64,000 nt of DNA from Diogma glabrata (lineage: Eukaryota > Arthropoda > Insecta > Diptera > Cylindrotomidae): positions 73,157,113 through 73,221,112 of the forward strand of contig OY856187.1 of assembly GCA_963693315.1 (NCBI GenBank), written 5' to 3'. Under the pieces are notes generated by a model. The model searched no databases. It saw only the letters and a list, made by a program, of their open reading frames with translations, and was not told the origin of the DNA. Positions 1 through 13,433 of the stretch are shown here, piece by piece (the first letter of the stretch is position 1; each line of letters begins with the position of its first letter). The position numbers and the translations under genes are program-made.

Positions 1-470
1 CATACTTATTGTGTTAATCATTTGTATTATTATATTACAATATTTGATGGGTATTGTTCGTCCATACTTATTGTGTTAATCATTTGTATTATTTTGTTAC
101 AATATTTGATGGGTATTGTTCGTCCATACTTATTGTGTTAATCATTTCTATTATTATGTTACAATATTTGATGGGTATAATTCGTCCATACTTATTGCGT
201 TATCCATGTATATTCGTCTCAATGTGTCTGAGGTACTTTTATTATTTAATATTATTAATCGTTTATATGTTTTACAATATTTGATGGGTATAATTCGTCC
301 ATACTTATTGTGTTAATCATTTGTATTCGTCTCAATGTATCTGAGGTACTTTTACTATTTTATTATTATTTGTTTTCGTCTCAATGTATCTGAGGTACTC
401 TTATTATTTTATTCGTCTCAATGTATCTGAGGTATTTTTATTATTTTATTATTATTTGTATTATTATTTT
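1..470. repeat. Two interleaved tandem repeats
   Basis: Three near-identical 62-bp units (1-62, 63-124, 125-186) start with CATACTTATTGTGTTAATC and end with GGGTATTGTTCGTC or GGGTATAATTCGTC. Further partial copies start at 187 and 299. From about 205 a second motif, TTCGTCTCAATGTATCTGAGG, appears at least four times, spliced between the first units. Short ORFs here simply read the repeat and are not genes. Confidence 0.85.
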
Positions 471-599
471 AATATTATTATTATTATGTTCTACGTCTGT
501 CTTAAATTTTATTGTTATATTCCTACAAATTTAAATCTGAACGTCGATGAATCAATTGAAGTTTGCTCGTATTGTTGTTACATGATTTTTGTATGATTT

Positions 600-2150
600 T
601 CGGTTTATTGTGCACATTAACCGAAGCTTCAAAAACCTTTTTCAAAGATTTGCGAGTCTTTGATAAGCATTTTAATGGGAAAAAATTAGTCTGTAAAACT
701 TTTAATTAGTCCTGTATGTCGAAATAGTTGTTTTCTATCTATTTAAGTCAACAAAACCTCCAGTCTCCTAGAAAAACGTGATTAGGTATTAACATATTTT
801 CCTTATGAAAATTGCCTCATCTGTTTCAATCGTTTGGTTAAACAAAACTAATGATTTATTTAAAATAACTTAGGGGAGCTTAATCGAATTGAGTTTCTAT
901 TATATATCTATTCTTCATTAAATCTGTATCTTTTCCCAATTTAATTTGTTATTATCGAAGTACAGTAACAGTATTGTCGTGTTTGTCGAAATTTGGTCTT
1001 TATTAACCCTGTGTAAATCATGATCGCTAAAACATTTTCTCTACATAGTAGTATCTAATGAATCACATTTCATTTTAATATTTCCATTTTTTGTTATTTA
1101 AATTTTTCTTCTGTGTTTGTAAGAAGACTTTACGTTAAGTATTTTGTTTCAATGAAATTTTTCAGTTTGTTTATTATTATGGTTATTCTTAAGTATGTTT
1201 TTATGTTTTTCATTTTTCATAAATATGATCTGCTTGAGTATGTCAATGTCATAAAAAAAAATTTTATAGATCGTTTGAAATTAGTTTGAGTCTCTTATCT
1301 TTTAGAAGGTCGTTTAATTATTATTATATTTGTATTTCTTTATTTAATTAGATGAAATCGTTTATGGTTGTTGGTCAGTTGTTTTGGTTTGAATTTTATT
1401 GTGTACATGTCTACGTTCGGTTATGTTATGTGTCATTTTCAGAAAAGCAATCTCTTTCCTTTTTGGAAGCGTTTGTAGGTTCCTTTTTGTTATCTTCAGG
1501 TGATAACTGTATTGTTTCTTTATTTAATAATTCTTTGGCTGCTTGTCAGTCGTCAATATACGTGAATCGAAATAAAATTTTACTTAGTTTAATTGTTTTT
1601 AATGAGTGAGTTTTTTATTAGGATATTTTCCTCGACCGATAAAGGAACTGTCTAACCTTTATTTTGTAAAACGTCTTTCCGTCGTAAAAAAAAATCGTGA
1701 GCGATAATAATTTTTGAAATATTATTTAAATAATTTCGTATGTTTTTTTATAAAAACAAATTTTATACTTTCATTGTCTAAAAAAAATTATTTTGTGAAT
1801 AGCAAAATTATAAAATGATAAAATATTTTAATGTAATTGTTAACATCTGTAAAAAATTTATATATGTCGTAAAAGAATATTTTTCTTTAGTTTGTATTTA
1901 GAAATAAAAATATGTATGTTAAAATTTTATATATAATATCATAGTATTTTAAAAAAAAAATGTTTTGTCGAAGAAATTTTTCGTTGAGAATTGTCGTATT
2001 CTTGATTGATGTATTGATTGTTTTTCCTTAATAAATTTTTTGTGTTGATCAAAGTTATATAATATGATTTGTTGCTTTTATATGAATTCGTATTTGTTGT
2101 TTTGATATTTTCGTATATAATATTTTGTGTGGTTCCGGTAACTAGTTTTT
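600..2150. other. T-rich stretch, no gene seen
   Basis: The plus strand is strongly T-rich with many homopolymer runs. The 85-codon ORF at 1352-1609 has no recognisable domain and sits in biased sequence. I see no transposon ends or RNA gene. Confidence 0.5.
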
Positions 2151-2179
2151 ACAACCTGGAAGCTGTAGGTTTTTTGCTT

Positions 2180-2281
2180 GAGCCTCAGGACTCGAAATTC
2201 GTATGTGCCATCTGTAATGGTTCGGGATTCGAGCCTCAGGACTCTAAAATCGGCTGCGCCATTTGTAAGGGTTCAGGCGTC
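2180..2281 (+). repeat. Direct duplication of a 51-bp unit
   Basis: Two adjacent 51-bp units (2180-2230 and 2231-2281) begin GAGCCTCAGGACTC. Because 51 is a multiple of three, the plus frame of the 2069-2299 ORF carries two 17-residue repeats, each with a CAIC[N/K]GSG sequence that fits CxxCxGxG. No larger protein context is visible, so coding status is unproven. Confidence 0.6.
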
Positions 2282-2283
2282 CG

Positions 2284-3170
2284 CCTGGGATGGTTGTAGT
2301 GTCCCAGGTGACTTGCTGAATCCGTTACGACATTGTGGAGACCGGTTGGTCTCCCGTTTTGTTGCTATTTCCAGCTTGGTAGTGACTTGGAACGTCACTA
2401 TTTTCATTAATTTCGCTCGTGGATTCGGTAATTGTTTGTGCACGACCTGTAAATTTCTAAAATGTGTGGTTACTCACTCTTGTGGTCCCCGCTTACTGCT
2501 GGTATTTCTCTTGAATGCTGAATTGAAAAGAACTTTACTTCACGTTCACTAGGTAAGTTTATTGATCACTATGTTTCTTGGTTTGTATATTCTTACAAAT
2601 TTAGTTATTTAAAATAATTTTTAATTTAGCACTTTTACAAATTTATTTGATTCAAAGAATTTGAATGATATTTAGTAGAATCTCTACTTAGATTCTGTTT
2701 GGAAGCACTTTTACAAATTTATTTGATTCAAAGAATTTAAATGATATTTAGTAGAATCTCTACTTAGATTCTGTTTGGAAGCACTTTTACAAATTTATTT
2801 GATTCAAAGAATTTGAATGATATTTAGTAGAATCTCTACTTAGATTCTGTTTGGAAGCACTTTTACAAATTGAACACTTATCACTGACTCTAGTACTTTT
2901 ACTTTATGGTTGGGAAGGGGTTTCCCTGAATTCAACACTATTTCACTTCTTGTTTAGGCTTTCGTAGCCTTTCTTAACACGTACCGGCGCGTGTCGGTTT
3001 TAAATTAGACTCTTTTCTGGTCCGGACTCTGACGGTTTAGAGTCCGGCCATTACGACCGTTAAGGTTCGCGTAACAGTTAGTCACTCGTTGAAACTAACT
3101 GAATATTTTTTAGATACTGACTCCCGAATGTTAGAAATTTCCTTCTATATATAGTAAATTTCTAACATTC
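2284..3170. other. GC-richer segment with many perfect short hairpins
   Basis: Perfect stems read directly: CCTGGGA/TCCCAGG (2284-2308), GGAGACC/GGTCTCC (2337-2354), TAGTGAC/GTCACTA (2380-2400), GGGAA/TTCCC (2912-2926), AGGCT/AGCCT (2956-2970), CCGGACTCT/AGAGTCCGG (3022-3047), and a 15-bp stem GAATGTTAGAAATTT with its complement (3126-3170, 15-nt loop). Parts are clearly GC-richer than the surroundings. It could be a structured leader or terminal region of an unrecognised element; function unknown. Confidence 0.5.
2629..2872. repeat. 76-bp tandem repeat, about 3.2 copies
   Basis: Units start with GCACTTTTACAAATTTATTTG at 2629, 2705, 2781 and (partial) 2857. The three full units are almost identical, so the expansion is recent. 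Confidence 0.92.
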
Positions 3171-3493
3171 AAATAACTTTAACATAAATGGAATGCATTG
3201 TTTCAGCATTTTGTAATTAATTTTTATAGAAAAACTTGGAATTCAATATGTTTGATTTCCGTTTAGACTATTTTTATGAGAATTTATTTTGTATTTTAAT
3301 TATTAAAAAGGAAATGAAATTTAAGTTGATTGTTTTTGTTGGAATTCTTAAGTTGGCGTGTGCTAGGGAAAATTTTTATGTTTTTTGTTATAATGGTTTT
3401 CAATTAAAAATATTTGGTTTGAGAATTTTATATGAACTAAGATTTGTTTGCTTAAATGAAATATTGATTTAGATTATGAGATGTGCAGCTGGA

Positions 3494-3865
3494 TCTAATT
3501 AAAATTTGTTTAGTCTGGTTTGGATAATTGGTTTTGTGGATCATAATCGAACATTGTTAATTAAAGTTTGTTTAGTCTGGGGAGATTTTAATTGGATTTG
3601 GTTACTTTGTAGTAAATTCTAGTTTAGGCTTTGTTTATGTTAATTTGGGTTGTGCGGGTTTAAATATTGATTGGTTTTGAGAATTATGATTGAAAAGTCG
3701 TTACTTACATTGTAGTAAGTGTTAATTAAAGTTTGTTTAGTCTAGGGAGATTTGTTTGGGTTTGAATGTTAATTGGTTTTGGGGATTATAATCGAGCATT
3801 GTTAATGAAAGTTTGTTTAGTCTAGGGTGATTTTAATTGAGTTTGGTTACTTTGTAGTAACGTTG
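3494..3865. repeat. Diverged repeats around TTAATTAAAGTTTGTTTAG
   Basis: The block AATTAAAGTTTGTTTAGTCT followed by GGAGATTTTAATTGG and GGTTACTTTGTAGTAA recurs with substitutions near 3497, 3557, 3724 and 3802. It is an older, degenerate repeat array with no coding capacity. Confidence 0.65.
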
Positions 3866-3904
3866 ATTTAGATTGGTTTAACTTGTTTGTATAGAATTGG
3901 ATGC

Positions 3905-4945
3905 CGTTTGTTTGGCGTTCGTCGTGGATATGTAGTGGGTTGGGGAGATCCACTACATCTTCTGGTGTTGTTTCATCGAAGAGAATGCCGCAAAGCTCTG
4001 CAAAATCCCTTCATTTGTTAAAAATAATTTCAAATTTAGTATCTTCTCTGCATTGTTTAAGCATCAAGAAAGTAGTTTTAATTAAAGCGCTTGTGCTAGA
4101 AATTATTATATCTTTGCTTTGTAACTGTTCAGAGAGTGAATTTGTAAACAACAGCAGATCGTGCAGCATAGAAAAAAAAGGATGGTTTTTCAATACGATT
4201 TTTTAGATCCCGAGCGTCCCGGGATTTAAAATTTATGAGTCACATAGTCCCAGGATCCATAAAACACCATGAGATTGCAATCCCTACGTGACTCCTCTTA
4301 TGTCGAATCGTTTTTTTGTTTGTTTTCCTTTATTTGTCTCAGAGAGAAAGAGTTATTTCTACCCTTAACTGACCAGAGCCAAATCGTTAAAATATGGGAC
4401 AAAATTCAAACATTCTTCCAAATACTAACTAATTAGAATTTCTATTGCGAGAAAGTCGAACGGTGAAAACATGCTAACTAGATTGTGCATAAATTTACTA
4501 TTTAATGCTTTCCTTTACTATTTTTTACTATTTAATTCTTCAAAAAATTCTTTTATTTTAATTGGACATTCAATTGTTAGGAATTGTGCTTGCAGTGGTT
4601 CGTACATTTTCTAAATTCTTTCTAGTGCTGGCATTACCGCCAGCCAGCGAGTTTCACTGTATCCAATAAGTATGTTCGACATTACTTTTGCCGCAGAACT
4701 CCTTCAACGTCTTCAGTAAAGACAGTAAAATATCCAAATTTTTTTAACTCTGCCATTTAAATCAGCAGCATTTCTTATTGCATTATTTAGAATATGGGCT
4801 GCGAATCCAATACCCAATACACTCTGGTTCAAATTTGAGCTTAGCTTGTTTTTAAATTTTCACCCCTTGACGTGACACCACTAAAATTGGTGTTTGTGTT
4901 ATCAGCGCAAATTGCAATGAAATAACAACAAAACTTGTTTAAGCT
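3905..4945 (-). pseudogene. Decayed hAT-type transposase
   Basis: Read on the minus strand in shifting frames, the segment gives hAT transposase blocks in the right order: ADNTNTNFSG (about 4900), VLGIGFAAHILNNAIRNAA (about 4780), GYSETRWLAVMPALERI (about 4650), then KFMHNLVSM (about 4490) and a downstream block at 4193-4011. The same blocks (ADNTNTNFGG, ILGIGCNAHI, GYSSTRWLAI) occur in the better preserved hAT copy at 30.4-31.5 kb, so both belong to one family. Several frameshifts and stops make it non-functional. Terminal repeats were not located. The N-terminal zinc finger and C-terminal dimerisation block are not visible here. Confidence 0.8.
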
Positions 4946-7189
4946 ACTAGAGCTGGCGGCTTATAGCAACGCTTTTTTATGTTTATCTGTATCTATATGT
5001 CTTTTAATATCATAATGTCCACTGTTAATTTGCAAATTCACTCCGACTGGTAATACACTAAACTTTTGCGTCGTTATATTTTGATTTTTTTATAAAAGGA
5101 TAGTCCAATTCAATATCGTATAAGAATTTACGTAAACGTTTTCTATCCGTCTTGATTTGTAGGAGAACTTTTTAAATATAATTTTAAAAATTAGTATAAA
5201 TTTACCTTTTATAGTAGCTTAAAACTTTTGTTACATAAGTAAAGACTGCAAAACAATTGAAACAATTTATTTTAATTTTACTAAATAATTAATATCTTTT
5301 TTGTATTCTGTAAGTATAAGAGGTATACAGTATACCTCTCGTTCTATCTTTTGCAAATTTATACCATTTATCAAGTTTTTATGCTGTTTACTTTGTTTGT
5401 TCTTTATTGAGAAAAAGAATTATAAATTAGAAAATAATAATTTTACTTTTGAGCTACCTAGTTAAAGTGTGTTTTAAACAGAGTTTGAAACGCTATACCT
5501 ATACCACTCCTTTACTTTGTTCTTTCAGAGTGCGTAGCTTAAAAAAAATATAACACTCTCACATACAGGAGTAAAAATAATAAAATATCATTCTTGCTAC
5601 TAAATTGAAATAAATATTTTCTTTCAAATACTCAAAACATTTATTTTTGCGTCAAATTTGATGCTTTCCAACGTAAAATGCTTCGAATGATTCGTTCAAT
5701 TATTCATATATTGTTAGAAAAATGAATATAAAGGATGACGTAGAGTGACTAATTTTATTCTTTTGCAAATCGAATGAAAGAACAGGAAAATGTAATCTGG
5801 TCCAAAGGAGTAAAATCGAAAAAACAAAAATTTTACTCTTACGAGTAAGAACGATATTCAAATTATGAAGATTTTAATTTCTGAATATTATTTCAAAGGA
5901 TTGAAATGAGTGCTCGAATAAAGGAAAATTGTAAAGTCTGGTTTAAAAATTTAAATTTTTATGAATTTATATGCAAAACTGAGTCTTTTTAAGTAAAATA
6001 TTTTGTATTTTGTTTTTCATAATAAACTTTCGATCTCTCGTATATACACCGGGGAGATGTTTCTATAAACAAAGAAACCTTTTCGCTGAGGCAGATCTGT
6101 TAGACATTAAAAGGTATGTAAATTATTGCAGTGAAATAAATGAGTTTAGTATTTCTAAGAAAATTATAGTTAAAACACTATTTTAGTAAAAAAAATATTG
6201 CACTGGTTTGTTCTCTCAATATGGTTAAATCAACATATACATAACATTATACAAACTGCAAGAAAAAACTGTGAAGCCATTGCTTTGACTAAGATATTGC
6301 GCAAACTGTACGTAGGTTTTTTGATTATTTCGATAATGCGGGCAAATGTGGTGGAAATATTTGTTTCGTGGGACGCTTCGTGGGACAGATTTCTCCGTGG
6401 GACAACGCAATGAAATGTGTGACATTTTCACGCAGCGTGGGACTTCTGGTCAGTTTACTACCCATAAACGTGCGTAAATTTTTCATTTGATTCAAAATTG
6501 TACAATTATTGCGAGCTTCTTTTCAATCTATAAGAAAAACCTACCACAAAAAAATAATAGTTTCTCCCTCCTTGTGACTGTATAAAAAAAATTAACAAAG
6601 ATTGACGTTTAGGATACGTTTTGGATTTTATTATAACCAAACATATAATTTTTGCTATTTTATGAATTAAAAAGTATAGTCCATATAGCGAAAAGAATTT
6701 GTCAGCAAGTTTTCATAACATACTTTGAAAATATTTACATAACTTAAATATTTGTTCGTGTCGTTAGAAAATATTGCTTGTCCATTATAAAACATTCACT
6801 ATTATAAAATCACCGGAAATAACCCAATAAACTTAAATTACTCCCGTAATTATTTTCATTCATTTTATAAAAATTAGCACAACTATCAAGAAAACTTTTG
6901 ATATGTTATAGGATTTTACATTTTAGAATTGTTTTTAATTTATTGTTTTTAAAAAAGTCTTGTAAAGTTTGTACAATATGATATAGATAAAAAAACAAGA
7001 CCAAACAGTCAGGGTTCTCCAAATAAGTGGGTTATAATTAGGTTGTGTTCTCCTGCATGTACTTACTTTTAAGTTTATAAAAATTACCAATAACAATTGA
7101 AATTTGAATGTTAAATACTGCACTATAAACTCTTGAGGAACCCTATACTAATGAAATATTTTGTTTCCTCTGGCTCAGACACGAATATC
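4946..7189. other. AT-rich intergenic sequence, no gene seen
   Basis: No credible coding frame. A small perfect palindrome AGAGGTATA-CAG-TATACCTCT lies near 5319-5339. A cluster of four CGTGGGAC motifs lies at 6367-6442. Nothing else stands out. Confidence 0.5.
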
Positions 7190-7312
7190 TTATACACAAA
7201 ACACAATCGTTCTTCTAAAAGCGGTGATGCCGCGCACCTTATAGTACGATAGAATTTTGTCAAAATACGCACCCACGGCGTTTTTGGAAGAACGATCGTG
7301 TTTTGTTTATAA
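7190..7312. mobile_element. Small fold-back (MITE-like) element
   Basis: The left arm begins TTATACACAAAACACAATCG (7190). The complement of the right arm begins TTATAAACAAAACACGATCG (arm ends near 7312). About 35 bp of each arm pair with a handful of mismatches around a short spacer. No coding capacity. Target-site duplication not resolved. Confidence 0.6.
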
Positions 7313-7634
7313 AACTGATTTCATCAGAAGATTAGAAGCAATACGACCGCCTTTCGTATCGGTGGCGCTCTAGTCCTTGATACAAAGAACGATAACGGTT
7401 TGAATATTGCGGTGAACTGTACTTTAGTCAGGACAAAATAATATGTAACGTAATAATTATATTATCAGATATATTTCAATTAATAGTTTGCGATAAAATT
7501 GGTATATTAGTTAAGTAAATCTTCTAAAAATTAAACGAATTTACAAAATAACAGTGCATTGAAATTTTTATAGTGTATAATTCTATCACGATTGGATGAT
7601 TTTATTGAATCGATGTATTGATAGTATCAGATCC

Positions 7635-7682
7635 TTGGGGGGGGCCAATGCCCCCCCCAACCCTACCCAATTGACGCCCCTG
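7635..7682. other. G8/C8 hairpin next to a hAT-like end
   Basis: TTGGGGGGGG and CCCCCCCCAA pair perfectly (10 bp) around the 6-nt loop CCAATG. Immediately downstream, 7671-7682 reads TTGACGCCCCTG, the complement of CAGGGGCGTCAA, which resembles hAT/MITE terminal repeats. The partner end was not found, so this may be a lone element end. Confidence 0.45.
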
Positions 7683-9209
7683 GCCGAACAAGCAACCTTT
7701 GACAAAATATTTATTATTTTTTCCAAATTATTGTGTAGCTATGACAACAAATGATAACAACTATTTTTATTGGATAATGAAATTTTGAATTTAAGGGTTG
7801 CTTTGATAAAAATTTTTATTTTAGAATTAGAATTTAAACAAATACAAATGCTTTTTGCTTTTTTGGACGTAGCTATGACAACAAAATAAATAGTTGAAAA
7901 GTGATACTTTAAAGCCGTAAATCACAGTAATAAAGTAACGCTTTAATATGTAGGCGAATAAAAAATATTTTATATATTATGCTTAATATATAGTCAATCA
8001 TAGTTCATAAACAAATTTAAATTATTTAATTGTAGTAAAATAAGAAATTTCTATAAAATTTTTTGCCTTAGATTTATTTTAATTTAGACCAATAAAGTTC
8101 TCTAAAATGTAATGACATCATTCAATTTCAAAAATAAAATTTGAATTATACTAATAACAAATATTTATACGTCTGGCCTACTGGGATATTAAAAACTATC
8201 AGTCTAATTTTGAAATAATTAACTGATGTCACTGTAGGCCAACGCATAATTCATAAAAAATATATAAAGAAATGAAAAATGGCAAAAAAATGTCTAAACG
8301 AATTCCCCTCGTTCGTTCATAAATTCTCATAATTTTCTGAAAAATTTGTTAGGTTCCAAGTTACTTTAAGTCCATTTCCCGAATCTTAAAGTATCCAAAA
8401 AACCTTATTTCCAAATCCACACATCCAAACTCGTCAAAATGCAATAAAAGCATTTTGATTTCATGACAATTATTTTGAACAAAATAATTGATTTGTTTCA
8501 TAATACTTTTGCAAATAATAATTTTTAATTATGTTTGCAGAAAATATGTTTCAAATCAGTTTGTTGACTTTAAAATAAGTGTTATGAAAAAACGATTATT
8601 GAATGTAGGTCAGAGCATTTATAAGTAATGATAAATGTTCTGACCAATAATAAAATATTTAAATATATTATATCACGCCTTTTTATGTTTGTTTTCCCCT
8701 AATTATTATAAACTAAATAAAGAAATATGTATTTATACAACTAACACTCCCCTCCCCAATTAATTACCATTTATTGTTTTAGTAATTAAGATTTTCCAAA
8801 TGGAAAAAATATAATGAAATGACTCCGAACTAAACCGTCAACTTATAAAGTGGAAAAACTCCCTTTGTTTTTAAAGATAATATTTGATAAAATAAAAAGT
8901 TGATTAAAAGTTAAAGTGATTTTGTTTTAATTTTAAAAGACTTTATAAAGTATATCAGGCCGGGGTCCATAACAAATTCCTCAAGCAAGTGGTATTGATA
9001 AAAGTATTGATATATGCTTGCTTTCGAAATTTTTGGCAAAAAATTATTTCGAATTATCACCGCCCTTGGGAAATTACAACTGATAATTTTTAATATTATT
9101 CAAGTTGTGTTCTGTATGGAATCCCATATAAAATTTTTGTGATTTTTTCTCTTATCCCCCATTTGCAGCGCCATTGTGGCAAACACCGAAACAGAAAAAT
9201 CGCTCTAAA
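7683..9209. other. AT-rich intergenic sequence, no gene seen
   Basis: No coding frame of note. A hairpin at 8608-8645 pairs GGTCAGAGCATTTAT with ATAAATGTTCTGACC (one mismatch, 8-nt loop). Confidence 0.5.
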
Positions 9210-9790
9210 CACTGAAAAAAAAATATAGGTAATTGTCACCAAAAACTATACTTAACATAAACCAAGCAAATCGGTTGTTTTTCAACCAGCTAAGCGCAAG
9301 TTTAATATTAATAATTTTGCTAGAGTTAATTTAAACGTTACTTTTGCTAAGTAGATTTTAACCTTGCATCTAGTCCATTTTAACTAATGGCATCAACTAT
9401 TACCTGCAGGTTGTATTGACCTTTGCTAATCATTTAAACCAAACCAATTTTTTAGTTATTTTCACCTATATAGTAAAAAACGTTAGTTTGTATTAAACTA
9501 CGTTTCTAACGTTCACTTAACGAAGCATGTATGTAAATTCAACAAAATTTCAAAAGAATTGCTAAGTTAAGGTAACTTTTGAAAATTATGAAACAACTAT
9601 TCACAAAAGTCATTTTTAACGAAGTTGCCTGTTTAAACTAACCATTCTTCAACTTTGCGTAATAGTTGAATTCAACCATATGTTAAACTACCTCTTAGTT
9701 AAGTAAACATTTCGACATTGGTCAAAATCAGACAATTCGTTACATCGTTTTGCCACACATTCTTTGATTTGCTTAAAGTTTTTTACAGTG
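9210..9790. mobile_element. Possible MITE with CACTG...CAGTG ends
   Basis: The left end reads CACTGAAAAAAAAATATAGG and the right end TTTTTTACAGTG, so both termini start CACTG and run into A/T tracts. Internal sequence shares blocks (GCAAGTTTAAT, AGTAGATTTTAAC) in the same order with the complement of 13.85-14.05 kb, which also begins CACTGAAAAAAA. No clear target duplication was found, so the boundaries are tentative. Confidence 0.35.
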
Positions 9791-10590
9791 GAAGAAAAAA
9801 AACACATTTCTTAGACTAACAATTTTTTTACCGCGAGCTGTTTTTCCTTTATAGGTTTTATATATACATACTAAGGATATTTTTAAAAACTACGGATTTC
9901 ATGTATGTTCAAATTTATGTATTTAATGAACTACTTGAAGGATTTTAAAAATGTTTATTTGTCTTAAAAGTAAATGTGAGGTTTTTCTGAGGTCAAAATA
10001 ACAAATTTTGGTAATTTTTATAAAAAAATCATAAAATAATAAGAGTTCGACGGTTTGATATACCTGATTTTTTTTCTCCACAATTATAAAACTTCATTAT
10101 TTTTCTACATAATACCAAAATTTTGAATTTTGATCGTTTTTAAAAATTATGTAGAAAAACAATGATATAACTTCAGTTGACTCAAGTTTGTATGAACAAA
10201 TAACAATAAAAGAATATAACAATAAAAGAATATTATATCCTTTATCTATCTAACTTAAAAATTTTTTTTTGGAAAGGACTCACTTTTATCTTTAAAACAA
10301 AATACAAATTTCAATTAGTTCTTGAGATACATTAAATTGAACATATATGAAAGCCGTAAAACTACCCCTATCTATAATAGGAGAACCGCTCGTGATAGTA
10401 AACCATTGAAATACACAACAACCAATCCAATACACAACAACCAAAAACTATTTGTTATTTAATTCATTTATTACAAATTTATATTTAAAAAATATGTACA
10501 TTATATAGATTATAATAAAATTTTAAAATTATATTGAAATATTGAGTATTAAATTATTACTGTTTAATATATATATTACATTATAAATAA
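9791..10590. other. AT-rich intergenic sequence, no gene seen
   Basis: Only short spurious ORFs and homopolymer-rich sequence. A local duplication of TAACAATAAAAGAATAT is present near 10200-10235. Confidence 0.5.
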
Positions 10591-10597
10591 TATTACG

Positions 10598-11573
10598 CTA
10601 CTCTTTTAGATCGTGGCATAAAGTCAGTACTGCTGGAATATGATCATCATATTTTGTTGTAATATTATAAAAAAACATTTGAATGAACATCTACGGATTA
10701 TAAGCAGCTTTGGGGTATTCCAGATCGAAAATGTGGAAGATTTTGAAGCATACATCGAGAGCCTCTAAAAAGCTTCCAAACTTAAATTTATGATTGTCCA
10801 AAATTACGAAAAATTGGTGGAAGTCTAAATCATCTCCAATGACCCCTAGTAGTGGTTGCACTTTTTGCTTTTTCAATTTGCTGTATTTACGTATCAAGTC
10901 CAATTTTTTTGTTAAATCAGAACTATCTTCTGCCTTAATTATAAAACTGGTCTGTGAATCAGAAATAGTAGGCTTTTTGTAGATCATTTTTTGAAGCTCC
11001 AGCCCTCCTACCAGCATAATAGCTGGTAGGAGATATATCATTTGTAAATTGTATGTATCTAAATTTGAAAAGCAAACATTAAGTGAGTGGTTAATATTAT
11101 GATAAATTAAAACAAATAAAAATTAAGGTTACAAAATATGTTACCTATTGTTAGTTCCTGTTTTGACTTTTGGACTCTTTCAAATAAGGCTTTATTTCTA
11201 GGCTCTTTTAAATTTAGTTTGAAATGTTTTTCAACTTTAAGGAACTAGTCTCGCTTCTCATATATACTACAATGTACCGGATATCTCTTTAAGAAATCGT
11301 AGATTATCTGCAATAATAAATATCCACAATTGGTTTCATCAGAAAAATCTCAAATCAATTGTGATTCCTGAAAATGTTGTAATTTACCAGTTCTGGAGCT
11401 TGAAAATATTTAAATAATGGCCATTCTTCGAAAATGGTAGTCATATTTGAATCTCTACTCGTAACAATTTCCTCGATTCTTTTGCATGCCGTCTCTTTCC
11501 ATACATTAATTACTTCATCCCAAGGAGTACGCATATGCATTAGTTTAGTTTTTAACAATGCGTATTTTTCCAT
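10598..11573 (-). pseudogene. Broken multi-exon gene of unrecognised family
   Basis: Two minus-strand blocks look like exons. Block A (11573 to about 11145) starts MEKYALLKTKLMHMRTPWDE and continues, after a frame change and an in-frame TAG, into EPRNKALFERVQKSKQELTI. Block B (11058-10598) reads DTYNLQMIYLLPAIMLVGG and on to FDLEYPKAAYNP. A canonical GT-AG intron (about 86 bp, 11144-11059) joins them in phase. After AAYNP a TAG at 10691-10693 interrupts the frame, but the same frame continues for 30 codons (MFIQMFFYNITTKYDD...) to a stop at 10598. The pattern resembles a widespread uncharacterised animal protein family as I recall it; this is memory, not a search. The stops and frame change make it a likely pseudogene. 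Confidence 0.55.
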
Positions 11574-13248
<1,675 letters not shown>

Positions 13249-13365
13249 TATATTATAAAGTATTTGTTGAACTTGTATGTTTCACCAATAAGTATTCTTC
13301 ACTTTAATAAAAAAACTAAAACTTAGAATTAAATTTTAAAACTTTTTATTTTTTATTTTCCGTAA

Positions 13366-13401
13366 TACCGGTTTCAATCTTCTAAAGATCATCTACAGGT
13401 A
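13366..13401 (-). ncRNA. Hammerhead-like motif, left arm of the palindrome
   Basis: On the minus strand: TACC, then TGTAGATGA, a helix TCTT-TAG-AAGA, then TTGAAAC, then CGGTA. The order (helix, GATGA, helix, GAAA, helix) resembles a hammerhead core, but the canonical CUGANGA uridine is not in place. Cleavage activity is unproven. Confidence 0.4.
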
Positions 13402-13433
13402 CTATACAGCAATTTATAGGGAATTGCTGTATA

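Noticed and set aside
1..470. CRISPR-like array
   Set aside because: Units are contiguous tandem repeats without unique spacers, and the genome is eukaryotic.
1352..1609. 85-codon ORF
   Set aside because: No domain, T-rich biased sequence and no supporting splice or element context.
2210..2240. tRNA-like GGTTCGGGATTCGAGCC
   Set aside because: No acceptor, D-arm or anticodon arm can be built around it.
2178..2552. 124-codon ORF
   Set aside because: Alternative frame of the repeat and hairpin island; no domain and no conserved start.
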